Counted from the stretch's first letter, positions 13,307 to 21,833 are shown. The stretch is DNA of 21,908 bases from SLRI01 sp964576715 (GCA_964576715.1 CAZNWE010000067.1:1-21908); one strand, 5' to 3'. Numbers and translations are program-made. The notes: generated from the letters alone by a model not told the origin.

Positions 13307-14850
13307 GCGCCACGAGGGCGCTGCCCGACACCGACAACGACAACGACAGCGCCGGCGCCGGCGCGGAGCCGGTCCTGCACCTTGCCGGGATCACCAAGCG
13401 CTTTCCCGCGGTCACCGCGCTCGACCAGGTGGATTTCGAGGTCCGCGCCGGCGAGGTGCACGCGCTCCTCGGCGAGAACGGTGCCGGCAAGTCGACCTTG
13501 ATGAAGATCCTCGATGGCATGCACCGCCCGGACGAGGGGCACATCTACCTCGAGGGCCGGATGATCGATCCCGCGAGCCCGCTCGAGGCCAAGCAGGCGG
13601 GCATCGTGCTGATCCACCAGGAGCTCTCCCTGGTGCCGCAGATGAGCGTCGCCGAGAACATCTTCCTGGGCTCGCTGCCGATGAAATGGCCGGGCCGGGT
13701 CGACCGGACGACCCTCTACGCCCGGGCCGGGGCGATCCTCGAGCGGCTGGAGTGCGACTTCCCCCCGCAGGCCAGGGTCGAGACCCTCTCGATCGCCAAG
13801 AAGCAGATGGTCGAGATCGCCCGCGCCCTGGTCTTCACGCCGAAGATCGTCGTCTTCGACGAGCCGACGGCGTCGCTCACCGACCACGAGAAGCGCGTCC
13901 TCTTCCGGGTCATCCACGACCTCAAGGCGCAAGGCGTCGGCATCGTCTACATCTCGCACCGAATGGACGAGATCTTCGAGATCTCCGATCGCATCTCGGT
14001 GCTGCGCGACGGCCAATACCGCGGCACCCTGGCGACCGCCTCGACCGACGAGGACGAGGTGACCCGGCTGATGATCGGGCGCAGCCTCGAGAAGCTGCAC
14101 TACCAGGAATCGGCGGCGAACGGCGAGGTGGTGCTCGAGCTGCGCGGGTTGACGGTCGACGGCCTGTTCGAGCATGTCGACCTCACCGTGCACCGGCGCG
14201 AGATCGTCGGCATGTACGGCCTCGTCGGCGCCGGCCGCTCCGAGGTCGCCGAGACCCTGTTCGGCCTGCGCGCCCCGACCGCCGGCGAGATCCTCTTGAA
14301 TGGCGTGCCCCTGGTCATGGCCTCGCCGATCGACGCGATCGCCGCCGGCATCGCGCTCGTGCCCGAGAATCGCAAGGAACAGGGCCTGGTCCTCGGCATG
14401 AGCTGCCGTGACAACATCACGCTCGCCCTGCTCGAGCAGGTGGCGAGCGGCGGCTGGCTCAAGCCTGGCCAGGAACGCGCCGTCTACGACAAGTACCAAA
14501 AGAGCCTCGCCATCAAGTCGCCGAGCTTCGCCCAGGCGGTGCTCAACCTCTCCGGCGGCAATCAACAGAAGGTGGTGATCGGCAAGTGGCTGGCGACCCA
14601 CCCCAGGCTGTTGATCCTCGACGAGCCGACGCGCGGCATCGATGTCGGCTCGAAGGCGGAAATCCACAACCTGATCCGCGAGCTCGCCGACCAGGGCTAC
14701 GCGGTGATCGTCATCTCCTCGGAGATGCCCGAGGTGATGGGCGTCAGCGATCGCATCCTGGCGATGTACAACGGCCGGGTCACCGCCAGCTTCGATGCGC
14801 GCACGGTGACCGAGGACGACCTGATCGAGGCGATCACCGGCGGGCACTGA
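13303..14850 (+). CDS. Sugar ABC transporter ATP-binding protein with two nucleotide-binding domains (RbsA/XylG type)
   Basis: This is a 515-residue cytoplasmic ATPase, the normal length for the double-domain RbsA/MglA/XylG family. The first domain has Walker A GENGAGKST (57-65), signature LSIAKKQMVEIARAL (162-176) and Walker B VVFDEPTA (183-190). The second has the degenerate P-loop GLVGAGRSE (306-314) typical of this family, signature LSGGNQQKV (416-424) and Walker B LLILDEPTRGID (436-447). As in relatives, the first site is probably the hydrolytic one. An Asp/Asn-rich N-terminal tail (TDNDNDS, 10-16) is an unusual small extension. The start overlaps the permease 2 stop. It powers import through the two permeases. 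Confidence 0.92.
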   Translation: MSATRALPDTDNDNDSAGAGAEPVLHLAGITKRFPAVTALDQVDFEVRAGEVHALLGENGAGKSTLMKILDGMHRPDEGHIYLEGRMIDPASPLEAKQAGIVLIHQELSLVPQMSVAENIFLGSLPMKWPGRVDRTTLYARAGAILERLECDFPPQARVETLSIAKKQMVEIARALVFTPKIVVFDEPTASLTDHEKRVLFRVIHDLKAQGVGIVYISHRMDEIFEISDRISVLRDGQYRGTLATASTDEDEVTRLMIGRSLEKLHYQESAANGEVVLELRGLTVDGLFEHVDLTVHRREIVGMYGLVGAGRSEVAETLFGLRAPTAGEILLNGVPLVMASPIDAIAAGIALVPENRKEQGLVLGMSCRDNITLALLEQVASGGWLKPGQERAVYDKYQKSLAIKSPSFAQAVLNLSGGNQQKVVIGKWLATHPRLLILDEPTRGIDVGSKAEIHNLIRELADQGYAVIVISSEMPEVMGVSDRILAMYNGRVTASFDARTVTEDDLIEAITGGH

Positions 14851-14941
14851 GGTATGGCCGACGCTGCCGCCGGGCTTGGCGCCGGCCGGCGCGGCCAATG
14901 GCGATGGCGGCGGCTACGAGGCCGTGCGCGAAGGGCGGTGC

Positions 14942-14960
14942 CACCGGCGCTTCGCCGGTG
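14942..14960. terminator. Hairpin downstream of the ABC operon
   Basis: CACCGGCG-CTT-CGCCGGTG is a perfect 8-bp stem with a 3-base loop, about 90 bp after the ATPase stop. No U-tract follows, so intrinsic termination is not certain, but it is the best candidate for the end of the transport operon. No gene is supported in 14851-15106. Confidence 0.45.
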
Positions 14961-15031
14961 ACCCGACGCTCGGCAGCTGGCGTGGCCCCGGCGCCTGCCG
15001 GTGCCGCGAATTTTGCCAAAATAGCGGCGTC

Positions 15032-15046
15032 TTAACCGTAAATTTA
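15032..15046 (+). promoter_or_regulatory. CtrA-like box upstream of the GGDEF-EAL gene
   Basis: TTAA-CCGTAAA-TTTA matches the alphaproteobacterial CtrA consensus TTAA-N7-TTAA at seven of eight defined bases, including the favoured CC after the first half. It overlaps the perfect 10-bp palindrome GTAAATTTAC (15038-15047). It sits in an AT-rich island 61 bp before the start codon, so cell-cycle or motility-type control is possible. Confidence 0.4.
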
Positions 15047-15106
15047 CCGCTGGCGACGATGATCGGGGGTGCACTGAGCACTCGAAGCCCCGGACGGTCG
15101 CCGACA

Positions 15107-17635
15107 ATGACAACCAAAAGCCTTCGGCTTGGACGACGGATCATCGCGCCGACAGCCGCCCTGGTGGCGGCCAGCCTCGTCATCCTCCTCGGCCTGATGG
15201 CGATGACCGCCACCACCGAGGACCAGACCGCGCGCCGCCAATCCATCAATACGGTCGCCAGCAATCTGCAGTTGCGAGAGACCCAGGTCGGCCGGGTCGC
15301 CAAGGACTATGCCTGGTGGAACGACTCGGTGCGGCATATGCACCTCGAGCTCGACCGCGAATGGGCCGACCTGAACTTCGCCGGCTACATCTACGAGACC
15401 CATGGCTACCACCTGACCCTGGTCGTCGACCCGGACAATGAGATCAGCTACGGGGCGATCGAGGGCGAGCGGGCCGAGCTCGGCACCATGCCGGCGATCA
15501 CCGGCGGATTCGAGCTTTTGGTCGAGGCCGCCCGGCAGGCCCCCGCCGAGGAGCCGGACTATCGGACCGGCCTCGTCCTGGTCGACGGCGAGGCCGCCCT
15601 GGTCGGCGTCAGCGCCATCACGCCTGAGCAGTTCGGCGACGTGATCCTGCCGCCCGGACCGCGCAGTGTGGTCGCCTTCGTCAAGTTCCTCGATCAGCGG
15701 TTCTTCGCCGAGCTGGCGGAGCGCTACCAGCTGTCCGACATGTCGATCGGCGAGGCCGCCCCGGAGCTGACGCTCGCCGCCCTCGACCTGGCGACGGTCG
15801 ACGGCACGCCGATCGGCCAGCTGCGCTGGCAGCCGCACCGGCCCGGTCGCCAGTTCCTCCACTCGATCGCCCCGTCGCTGCTGCTGGCACTGATCGTGAT
15901 CGCCGGCTTCAGCGCCTATGTGATGCGCCACGCCGGCGAGGCCGCCCGCGCGGTCGAGCAGAGCGAGCTGCGGTTTCGCGACGTCGCCGACGCCAGCTCG
16001 GACTGGATCTGGGAGACCGATTGCGACCTCACCTTCGTCTTCGTCTCCGAGCGCGTGGCGCAGCTCACCGGTCGCCCGCCGGAATCGATCGTCGGCCGCC
16101 GCCTCGACGAGCTCTTCCATCAGGGCGACAACGCCACTCAATGGAGCCGCTATCAGAACGCGCTCTCGCGCTCGCAGTCGTTCCGCAACGTGCTGGCGTT
16201 GTGCGATGACGCCGAGGGCGGGCGGTTGACCCTGCGCATCGCCGGCAAGCCCTGCCTCGACAACCGTGGCCAGTTCGTCGGCTACCGCGGCACCGCCACC
16301 GACCTCACCCGCGAGCTCGACGCCGAGCGGCGCGCCCTGTTCCTCACCCGGCACGACGCGCTGACCGGCCTGCCCAATCGCTGCCTGCTCGGCGAGCGGC
16401 TCGACGACGCGGTCGCCGTCGTCGCCCGGCGGCGCGAGATGGCGGCTCTCCTGAGCGTCGACCTCGACCGCTTCAAGGACATCAACGACACGCTCGGCCA
16501 CGCCGCCGGCGACGCGCTGCTCGAGGCGGTGGCGGAGCGGCTCGACGCCTGCATTCGCGAGACCGACACGCTGGCCCGGACGGGCGGTGACGAGTTCGTC
16601 GTCATCCAGACCGGCGTGCAGGATATCGCCGCCGTCGAGCTGCTCGCCCGGCGCATCATCGAGGTGATCGCCGAGCCGTTCGAGATCGCCGACGAGCGGG
16701 TGCTGATCACCACCAGCATCGGCATCGCCCTGATCCCGCTCGACGGCTCGATCGGCAGCCGGCTGCTGCAGAGCGCCGACATCGCCCTCGATCGGGCCAA
16801 GGCCGAGGGGCGCGGCAGCTTCCGCTTCTTCGAGCGCGACATGGATGCCCAGCTGCAGGAGCGCAAGACGCTCGAGCGCGACCTCCGCCTGGCCATCGCC
16901 CGGCACGAACTCGAGCTCTACTACCAGCCCAAGGTCGACCTGAAGAGCGGCCGGGTGAGCGGCGTCGAGGCGCTGGTCCGCTGGCACCATCCCGAGCTCG
17001 GCATGGTCTCGCCCGGCGAGTTCATCGGGGTGGCCGAGCAGACCGGGCTGATCCACGAGCTCGGCGAATGGGTGCTGCGCAAGGCCTGCGCGACGCTCGC
17101 ACCGCATGCCGATCTCGAGGTCGCGGTCAACCTGTCCGCCGTGCAGCTCAAGCGCGGCAGGGTGGCGGAGATGGTCGAGGACGTCCTCGCCGAGACCGCC
17201 CTCGACCCGCGCCGGCTCGAGCTCGAGATCACCGAGACCGTGATGGTCGACGGTGCCGAGGCGGTGATCGCCGACCTGCGCCGGGTCAAGGACATGGGGG
17301 TCAAGATCGCCATGGACGATTTCGGCACCGGCTACTCGAGCCTCAGCTACCTCAACCGGTTCCCCTTCGACAAGATCAAGATCGACCGCGCTTTCGTCAA
17401 CGATCTCGGCCGCCGCGGCAAGGGCCAGGCGATCGTCAAGGCGGTCGTCGGCATCGGCAAGAGCCTCGGGATCAAGATCTGTGCCGAAGGGGTCGAGACG
17501 GCCGACCAGCTCCGCTTCCTCGACCGCGCCGGCTGCAACGAGGTGCAGGGCTACTACTTCGCCAAGCCGATGCCGATCGGCGGTCTCGAGGCGTTCATGG
17601 CCCAGCCGCTGCAGCTCCACGAGCCGGCCGCCTAG
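15107..17635 (+). CDS. Membrane-bound CHASE4-PAS-GGDEF-EAL protein (cyclic-di-GMP turnover)
   Basis: This 842-residue protein has one membrane segment at about 13-35 and a periplasmic CHASE4 sensor to about 250, with the typical KDYAWWNDSVRHM near 66-78. A second membrane segment lies at ~252-276, a PAS domain at ~286-400, a diguanylate cyclase domain at ~410-575 and a phosphodiesterase domain at ~590-835. The GGDEF motif (493-497) is intact, with an RxxD inhibitory site exactly five residues before it (RETD). The EAL motif (621-623) and later motifs (ITETVM, DDFGTGYSSLSYL, KIDRAFV) are also intact, so both activities are plausible. It would synthesise and/or degrade cyclic-di-GMP in response to an extracytoplasmic signal. 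The ATG at 15107 gives a short basic N-terminus before the first membrane helix; the open frame extends upstream to 14876 without similarity. Confidence 0.92.
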   Translation: MTTKSLRLGRRIIAPTAALVAASLVILLGLMAMTATTEDQTARRQSINTVASNLQLRETQVGRVAKDYAWWNDSVRHMHLELDREWADLNFAGYIYETHGYHLTLVVDPDNEISYGAIEGERAELGTMPAITGGFELLVEAARQAPAEEPDYRTGLVLVDGEAALVGVSAITPEQFGDVILPPGPRSVVAFVKFLDQRFFAELAERYQLSDMSIGEAAPELTLAALDLATVDGTPIGQLRWQPHRPGRQFLHSIAPSLLLALIVIAGFSAYVMRHAGEAARAVEQSELRFRDVADASSDWIWETDCDLTFVFVSERVAQLTGRPPESIVGRRLDELFHQGDNATQWSRYQNALSRSQSFRNVLALCDDAEGGRLTLRIAGKPCLDNRGQFVGYRGTATDLTRELDAERRALFLTRHDALTGLPNRCLLGERLDDAVAVVARRREMAALLSVDLDRFKDINDTLGHAAGDALLEAVAERLDACIRETDTLARTGGDEFVVIQTGVQDIAAVELLARRIIEVIAEPFEIADERVLITTSIGIALIPLDGSIGSRLLQSADIALDRAKAEGRGSFRFFERDMDAQLQERKTLERDLRLAIARHELELYYQPKVDLKSGRVSGVEALVRWHHPELGMVSPGEFIGVAEQTGLIHELGEWVLRKACATLAPHADLEVAVNLSAVQLKRGRVAEMVEDVLAETALDPRRLELEITETVMVDGAEAVIADLRRVKDMGVKIAMDDFGTGYSSLSYLNRFPFDKIKIDRAFVNDLGRRGKGQAIVKAVVGIGKSLGIKICAEGVETADQLRFLDRAGCNEVQGYYFAKPMPIGGLEAFMAQPLQLHEPAA

Positions 17636-17749
17636 CGATCGAATTCGCTCAAAACGGGAAAGACTGAAGCTCTGCTATACAAAATGGTTGAGTTCGGCTA
17701 GAAAGCTTCAGGCGGCACCCGTGCCGGCCGCCGCCCCGACCCCGAAACC

Positions 17750-18319
17750 ATGGGTGCGTTGATGAGCGACGTAATGGTTCGACTGCGCAAGCTGACCAAG
17801 TGTCTGAATGTCTTCGTCGGCCGCACCGAAGCCTGCGGCTTCGGCCTGTTTGCCGCCACGCCGTTCGCCCGCGGCAGCACGGTCATCGTCGACGAGGACG
17901 GTGACTACTACGAGGGCGTGATGACCCTGGTCGAGGCGCTGAACCGCGGCTACGACCTCGCCAACGACCTCTTCCAGATCGGTCCGGACGCCTTCCTCCT
18001 GCCGAACGGCAATCTCGACGATCTGGTCAACCACAGCTGCCGGCCGACCACCGGCCTGCGGCTGACACCGCTCGGCTATCGCATGGTCGCCCTGGTCGAC
18101 ATCCAGCCGGGCGACCAGCTGACCTACGACTATTCCACCTATATCGGCGACACGCCCGAGCGGCTGGTCTGCGCCTGCGGTGCCGCCGAGTGCCGCGGCG
18201 TGATCGGCCCCTTCAGCGCGCTGCCGCCGGCGCTCCGGCACTACTACCTGGCGCACGACGTCGTCGGCGCGTTCGCCGCCCAGGCCGCGGCCGAGCCACC
18301 CAGAGCCATGACCGCCTAG
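17750..18319 (+). CDS. SET-domain protein (putative protein lysine methyltransferase)
   Basis: This 189-residue protein is the usual size for stand-alone bacterial SET proteins. SET motifs occur in order: the AdoMet-binding start GRTEACGFGLFAA (24-36), DDLVNHSCRPT (90-100, with the NHSC motif), GDQLTYDYSTY (121-131, with the catalytic-type Tyr), and a Cys-rich post-SET-like tail CACGAAECRG (141-150). Cys97 plus Cys141, Cys143 and Cys148 could bind one zinc ion as in eukaryotic SET enzymes. It should transfer methyl groups from AdoMet to lysines of an unknown cytoplasmic protein. ATG 17750 is the first start; ATG 17762 is equally possible and neither has a clear Shine-Dalgarno. It lies 22 bp before the large transporter gene in the same direction and is probably cotranscribed. 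Bacterial SET genes are often considered of eukaryotic or chlamydial origin. Confidence 0.85.
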   Translation: MGALMSDVMVRLRKLTKCLNVFVGRTEACGFGLFAATPFARGSTVIVDEDGDYYEGVMTLVEALNRGYDLANDLFQIGPDAFLLPNGNLDDLVNHSCRPTTGLRLTPLGYRMVALVDIQPGDQLTYDYSTYIGDTPERLVCACGAAECRGVIGPFSALPPALRHYYLAHDVVGAFAAQAAAEPPRAMTA

Positions 18320-18341
18320 CCGGGCGCCCCGGCGGTCGTCG

Positions 18342-21300
18342 ATGCTGCGCTCGGCCGGCGCCGTGCAGCGCCGCGGTCCCGCCCGCTGGCTCGACCCTTT
18401 CCGGCGGCTCGATCCGGCCTGGCGGCTGGTCCTGGTGGCGGCCCTGCTCAGCGCCGGCAAGGTGCTGCTCTACACCGCCGGCACCACGCTCTTCCTCGCC
18501 CGCCAGGGCGTCGAGGCGCTGCCGGCGCTCTACCTGACGCTGGCGGTCGTGGCCACCCTGGCGTCGGCCGGCCTCGCCGTGGTGATCGACCGGCTGCCCG
18601 CGCAGCGCCTCTTGCCCGGCCTCGCCGTCGCGGTCGCGATCGGTACCGCCGGGCTGGTCCTGGCCGGCGCCGTCAGCTGGCCGCTGCTGCCCGGCGCCGT
18701 GCTGATCGCCGCGCATGTCTACGACATCGTCACCGACATTGTCTTTTGGGTCCTGGCCGCGACCTTTTTCGACAATCTCCGGCTGCGCCGGCTGACCACC
18801 CGCTTCTATCTCGCGATCGCCGCCGGCGGCAGTGCCGCCGGCATCCTGGCCGAACGCCTCCTCGGCCGGCTCGACGCCGACCTCCTGCTGTGGCCGGTGG
18901 CGGCCCTCTGCTGTCTCGCCGTGCTGGCGCTCGGTCGCGTTCCGGCCGCTGCCGAGGGGGCCGCGGAAACCCGGGCGGGCGAGCTCGAGCCGGGCGACGG
19001 TAGCGGCCTGACCCGGCCGGGCGAGCTCGGGCGGTTCGTCGTCCGCCACCCCTTCGCCCTGTTGTTGGCGATGAACTCGCTGCTGCTGACCGCGGTCTAC
19101 AGTCTGACCGAGTATGTCGCCTTTGCGGTCTACGCCGACAGTTTTCCGGAGGAAGTGGCGCTCGGCCGGTTCCTGGCGCTGCTCTTCGCAGCACTGCAGC
19201 TGGCCGAGCTCGGCGTGCTCTGGCTCGGGGCCGGGCGAATCGTCGAGCGGGCCGGGCCACTGCTGCGCAACCTGCTGTTTCCGCTGACCTCGCTGCTCTG
19301 CCTCGTGGCCCTCCTGCTGCAACCGCGGCTCGCCTGGGCGATCGTCGCCCACGTCAACACCGAGGCCGTCTCCAACGGTGTGTTCGAGCCGGTCAACGCC
19401 ACCAATTACGGGGCGCTGCCGGTTGCGGTCCACGGTCGCGCACGGACCCTGGCCGATGGCATCTTCTACCCCATCGGCATGGCCCTGGCCGGGTTGATGC
19501 TGGCCCTGCTGCCGGCCACCGACGCCAGCTTCCGGGCCACCGTGCTGGCGCTGCTGACCGCCCTGTTCTTCGTCGCCCTCAATCTCGTGGTCGCCCGGGC
19601 CTATTTGCCGACGCTGCTGCGGCAGGTGCGCCACGGCAGCACCGGCCCGCCGCCGCACCGGCGCCCGCGACCCGGGCTGCGCTGCGATGCCGACCAGCTG
19701 GCCCGGCTGCTCGCCAGCCGGCGCACCGCCGATCGGCGCTTGGCGCTCGACCTGCTCGAGGCGGCGCCGCCTGCCACGTCGCGCACCGCGCGCCGCCCCG
19801 ACCTGCTGCCCGACCTGCTGCCCGACCTCCTGGCAGCGGCACCGCGGCTGGCCCAGGCCGACTGGGTTCGGCTGGCCGAACGCCTCGCCACACTCGAAGC
19901 CGAGGCGCTGGCCGCGGCCCTGGCCGCGGCCGTCGCGGCACGGGACTGGGACAACATCGAGCTCTTGGCCACCGCCCACCTGCTCGCCGACCGACCGCTG
20001 CCGCCGCTGCCGGTGGCGGCACCGCCCGGCAGCCTGCTCGCCGCCCTGCCGGCGCTGGCCGGTGCGCCCGGCAGCGAACCGGCCGACGGCCCGCCCGAGG
20101 ATGCCGCCCGGCGCGGCCGGCTCGCCGCGATCCTGCGCCGCGCACCGCTCACCGTGCTCGAGCGGCTGGCCCGGCAGCCGGCGCTCCTCGCCGACGACCT
20201 GCTCCACCCGGCGCTGCTCGATGCGCTGAGCCGGCTGCCCCCGGGCGACCTGCCGGGCCCGCTCCAGCCATTGCTCGAGGAACTCCGGCACTCGCCGCTG
20301 CCGGCGCACCGTGCGGCCGCCCTGCGCTGCATGGGCCGCGCGCTGGAGACCGCACAACACCCGAGGGCAGTCGCGCTGCCCGCGGCAACCGATCCGGCCC
20401 CGGCCCCGGCCGCCACCGCCGAGGCCGCCGCGCGCGACCGCTTCCACGCCCGCCTGATGCTCGCCTGGCCGGCACTCGCCGATCCGAGCCGCACGGTCCG
20501 GGCGGCCGCCATCGACCTGCTGTTGCCCGATGCCGAGCGGGCGCTCGCCCGGCTCACCGCACCCGGCCGGTCGCACCAGCCAGCCCTGCCGGCCGATCGG
20601 GCGCGCGGCCTGATCGAGCTCCTGGCGGCGATCGGCGACCGCCCCGCGCGGCGCCTGCTGCGCCAGCTCATTGCCCAGCTGGCAGCCGACGCCGAACGCG
20701 ACGCCATCCTGCTGCAGCGCCTCGCCGCCGGCGCCGACCCGGCGCTCCGCCCGCTCGGCACCGCCCTCCTCGACCATGCCCACGGCCTGACCGAGCTCTT
20801 GTTCGCCGGGCTCGGCGTGCTCGGCGACGCCGAGCGCGCCAGCCAGCTGCGGGACGCGCTGCGCGAGGTCGACACAAGGCTTCGGGCCGGCACCATCGAC
20901 GGCCTCGTCTCGCTCAAGCACGGCCTGCTCGCCCGCCGCTTCATCCCGCTGCTCGAGCAGTTGCACCTGCCGTCGACCATGCCGGTGCGCCGCCGTCCGC
21001 CGCCCGTCGAGCCGGCGGAGCTGCTGCAGCTGCTGGCCGCGAGCGGCGATCGCTGGCTGCGCGCCGCCGTCGAGCTGGTCCGCCAGCGGCCGGCAGCACC
21101 CGACCCGTCGCTGACCGTCGCCGCCGGCGACCCCGGCATGCTCGAGGGAACACCCATGCGAACCCCGCCCGCCGCCGCCGTCACCGCCCGCACCGACGCC
21201 GCGACGCTCGACCTCCTGCTCCGGCTCAAGCGCTTCGAGCTCTTCGCCGAGCTGCCCTTCGACGTGCTCGAGGCGGTCCTCCACCTGATCGAGGAACGGC

Positions 21301-21641
21301 AGGTGGCGGCCGGGATGGTCGTGCAGCGGGCCGGCGGGCCACTGCTCCACGCCTGGCTCGTCGATACCGGCAGCCTCGTCGCCGCATGGCCCGGCGGCCG
21401 CCAGGAGGTGCTCGGCCCCGACAGCTGCATCGGCGAGACGGCACTGGTCGATCCGACGGTGGTCGCACCGGAGCTCGTGGCCCGGTCGGCGAGCCGCCTG
21501 TTCCGCCTGCATCGCGCCGCCTTTCAGGACCTCGCCCGCGAGCATCCGGTGCTGACCGAATCGCTCTGCCGCCTCCTCGCCCGCAGCCTCAACCGGCAGC
21601 GCGGCACAGCAACCCCAACGCCGGCCACGGCGTCCCGCTAG
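18342..21641 (+). CDS. Npt/ATP-ADP-translocase-like membrane protein fused to HEAT-like and cyclic-nucleotide-binding-like domains
   Basis: This 1099-residue protein has three parts. Residues ~25-425 hold about twelve hydrophobic segments with features of the Npt/TLC nucleotide transporter-like MFS branch: RLTTRFYLAIAAGGSAAG and, near the end, RARTLADGIFYPIGMALAG. Residues ~440-940 are soluble, very rich in Ala, Leu, Pro and Arg, with helical-pair patterns suggesting degenerate HEAT repeats. Residues ~960-1085 resemble a cyclic-nucleotide-binding domain (LKRFELFAELPFDVLEAV, GPDSCIGETALVDP, FRLHRAAFQDLAREHP). The phosphate-binding cassette lacks the usual Arg (VVAPELVARS instead of PRTATVVA-like), so cNMP binding is doubtful. 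The start ATG at 18342 lacks a strong Shine-Dalgarno and may depend on coupling to the SET gene. The transported compound is unknown; nucleotide exchange is only one possibility. Confidence 0.8.
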   Translation: MLRSAGAVQRRGPARWLDPFRRLDPAWRLVLVAALLSAGKVLLYTAGTTLFLARQGVEALPALYLTLAVVATLASAGLAVVIDRLPAQRLLPGLAVAVAIGTAGLVLAGAVSWPLLPGAVLIAAHVYDIVTDIVFWVLAATFFDNLRLRRLTTRFYLAIAAGGSAAGILAERLLGRLDADLLLWPVAALCCLAVLALGRVPAAAEGAAETRAGELEPGDGSGLTRPGELGRFVVRHPFALLLAMNSLLLTAVYSLTEYVAFAVYADSFPEEVALGRFLALLFAALQLAELGVLWLGAGRIVERAGPLLRNLLFPLTSLLCLVALLLQPRLAWAIVAHVNTEAVSNGVFEPVNATNYGALPVAVHGRARTLADGIFYPIGMALAGLMLALLPATDASFRATVLALLTALFFVALNLVVARAYLPTLLRQVRHGSTGPPPHRRPRPGLRCDADQLARLLASRRTADRRLALDLLEAAPPATSRTARRPDLLPDLLPDLLAAAPRLAQADWVRLAERLATLEAEALAAALAAAVAARDWDNIELLATAHLLADRPLPPLPVAAPPGSLLAALPALAGAPGSEPADGPPEDAARRGRLAAILRRAPLTVLERLARQPALLADDLLHPALLDALSRLPPGDLPGPLQPLLEELRHSPLPAHRAAALRCMGRALETAQHPRAVALPAATDPAPAPAATAEAAARDRFHARLMLAWPALADPSRTVRAAAIDLLLPDAERALARLTAPGRSHQPALPADRARGLIELLAAIGDRPARRLLRQLIAQLAADAERDAILLQRLAAGADPALRPLGTALLDHAHGLTELLFAGLGVLGDAERASQLRDALREVDTRLRAGTIDGLVSLKHGLLARRFIPLLEQLHLPSTMPVRRRPPPVEPAELLQLLAASGDRWLRAAVELVRQRPAAPDPSLTVAAGDPGMLEGTPMRTPPAAAVTARTDAATLDLLLRLKRFELFAELPFDVLEAVLHLIEERQVAAGMVVQRAGGPLLHAWLVDTGSLVAAWPGGRQEVLGPDSCIGETALVDPTVVAPELVARSASRLFRLHRAAFQDLAREHPVLTESLCRLLARSLNRQRGTATPTPATASR
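19800..19832 (+). repeat. Tandem 12-bp repeat inside the transporter-HEAT gene
   Basis: GACCTGCTGCCC occurs twice in tandem and is followed by a third, partial copy (GACCTCCTG), encoding DLLPDLLPDLL. It keeps the frame and lies in the Ala/Leu-rich soluble region, so its copy number could vary without breaking the gene. Confidence 0.75.
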
Positions 21642-21779
21642 CGCATCTGCAAGCCGGGCGAAACCACCCGAAGACCCGGAGCAGGCGGCAAGTCAAGGGG
21701 GCCGGGCAGCTGCGGGAAGCGCCAGCGGCCGGCAGCCGCGCACACCCACGGCGCCGCCGCCCACCGACAACGCCACAGC

Positions 21780-21796
21780 CTGACCGAGGGGGTCAG
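21780..21796. repeat. Inverted repeat CTGACC-N5-GGTCAG
   Basis: CTGACC-GAGGG-GGTCAG is a perfect 6-bp inverted repeat followed by TTCTT. It could be a weak terminator for the transporter gene, or part of the IS-end-like repeat that it overlaps. Confidence 0.35.
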
Positions 21797-21833
21797 TTCT
21801 TCGTGTCGCCAGGGGGGCAAATCCGCGCCTCGC
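21788..21833. repeat. Two imperfect direct repeats, 24-bp spacing, possible insertion-sequence end
   Basis: GGGGGTCAGTTCTTCGTG (from 21788) and GGGGGGCAAATCCGCGCC (from 21812), each continuing to TCGC, agree at about 15 of 22 positions. Ends of IS21-family elements carry multiple transposase-binding repeats of this size, often with a GGGGGTCA-like start. No transposase is visible, so this would be a solo remnant or the edge of an element beyond the window. It is a resemblance from memory only. Confidence 0.25.

Noticed and set aside
14834..15019. Small minus-strand open frame of about 60 codons after the ABC operon
   Set aside because: Ala/Arg-rich with no motif or Shine-Dalgarno; it covers a hairpin region more likely to be a terminator.
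15044..17620. 858-codon minus-strand open frame opposite the GGDEF-EAL gene
   Set aside because: It mirrors a gene with all expected domain motifs, and its translation (rich in Asp, Gly, Val, Ala, Leu) has no family pattern.
17676..17681. TATACA as a -10 box for the SET gene
   Set aside because: No acceptable -35 hexamer lies 16-18 bases upstream, so a promoter call is not supported.
18213..21545. 1110-codon minus-strand open frame opposite the SET and transporter genes
   Set aside because: It is a Gln/Gly/Arg-rich shadow without motifs; the plus-strand genes have clear SET, membrane and cNMP-like features.
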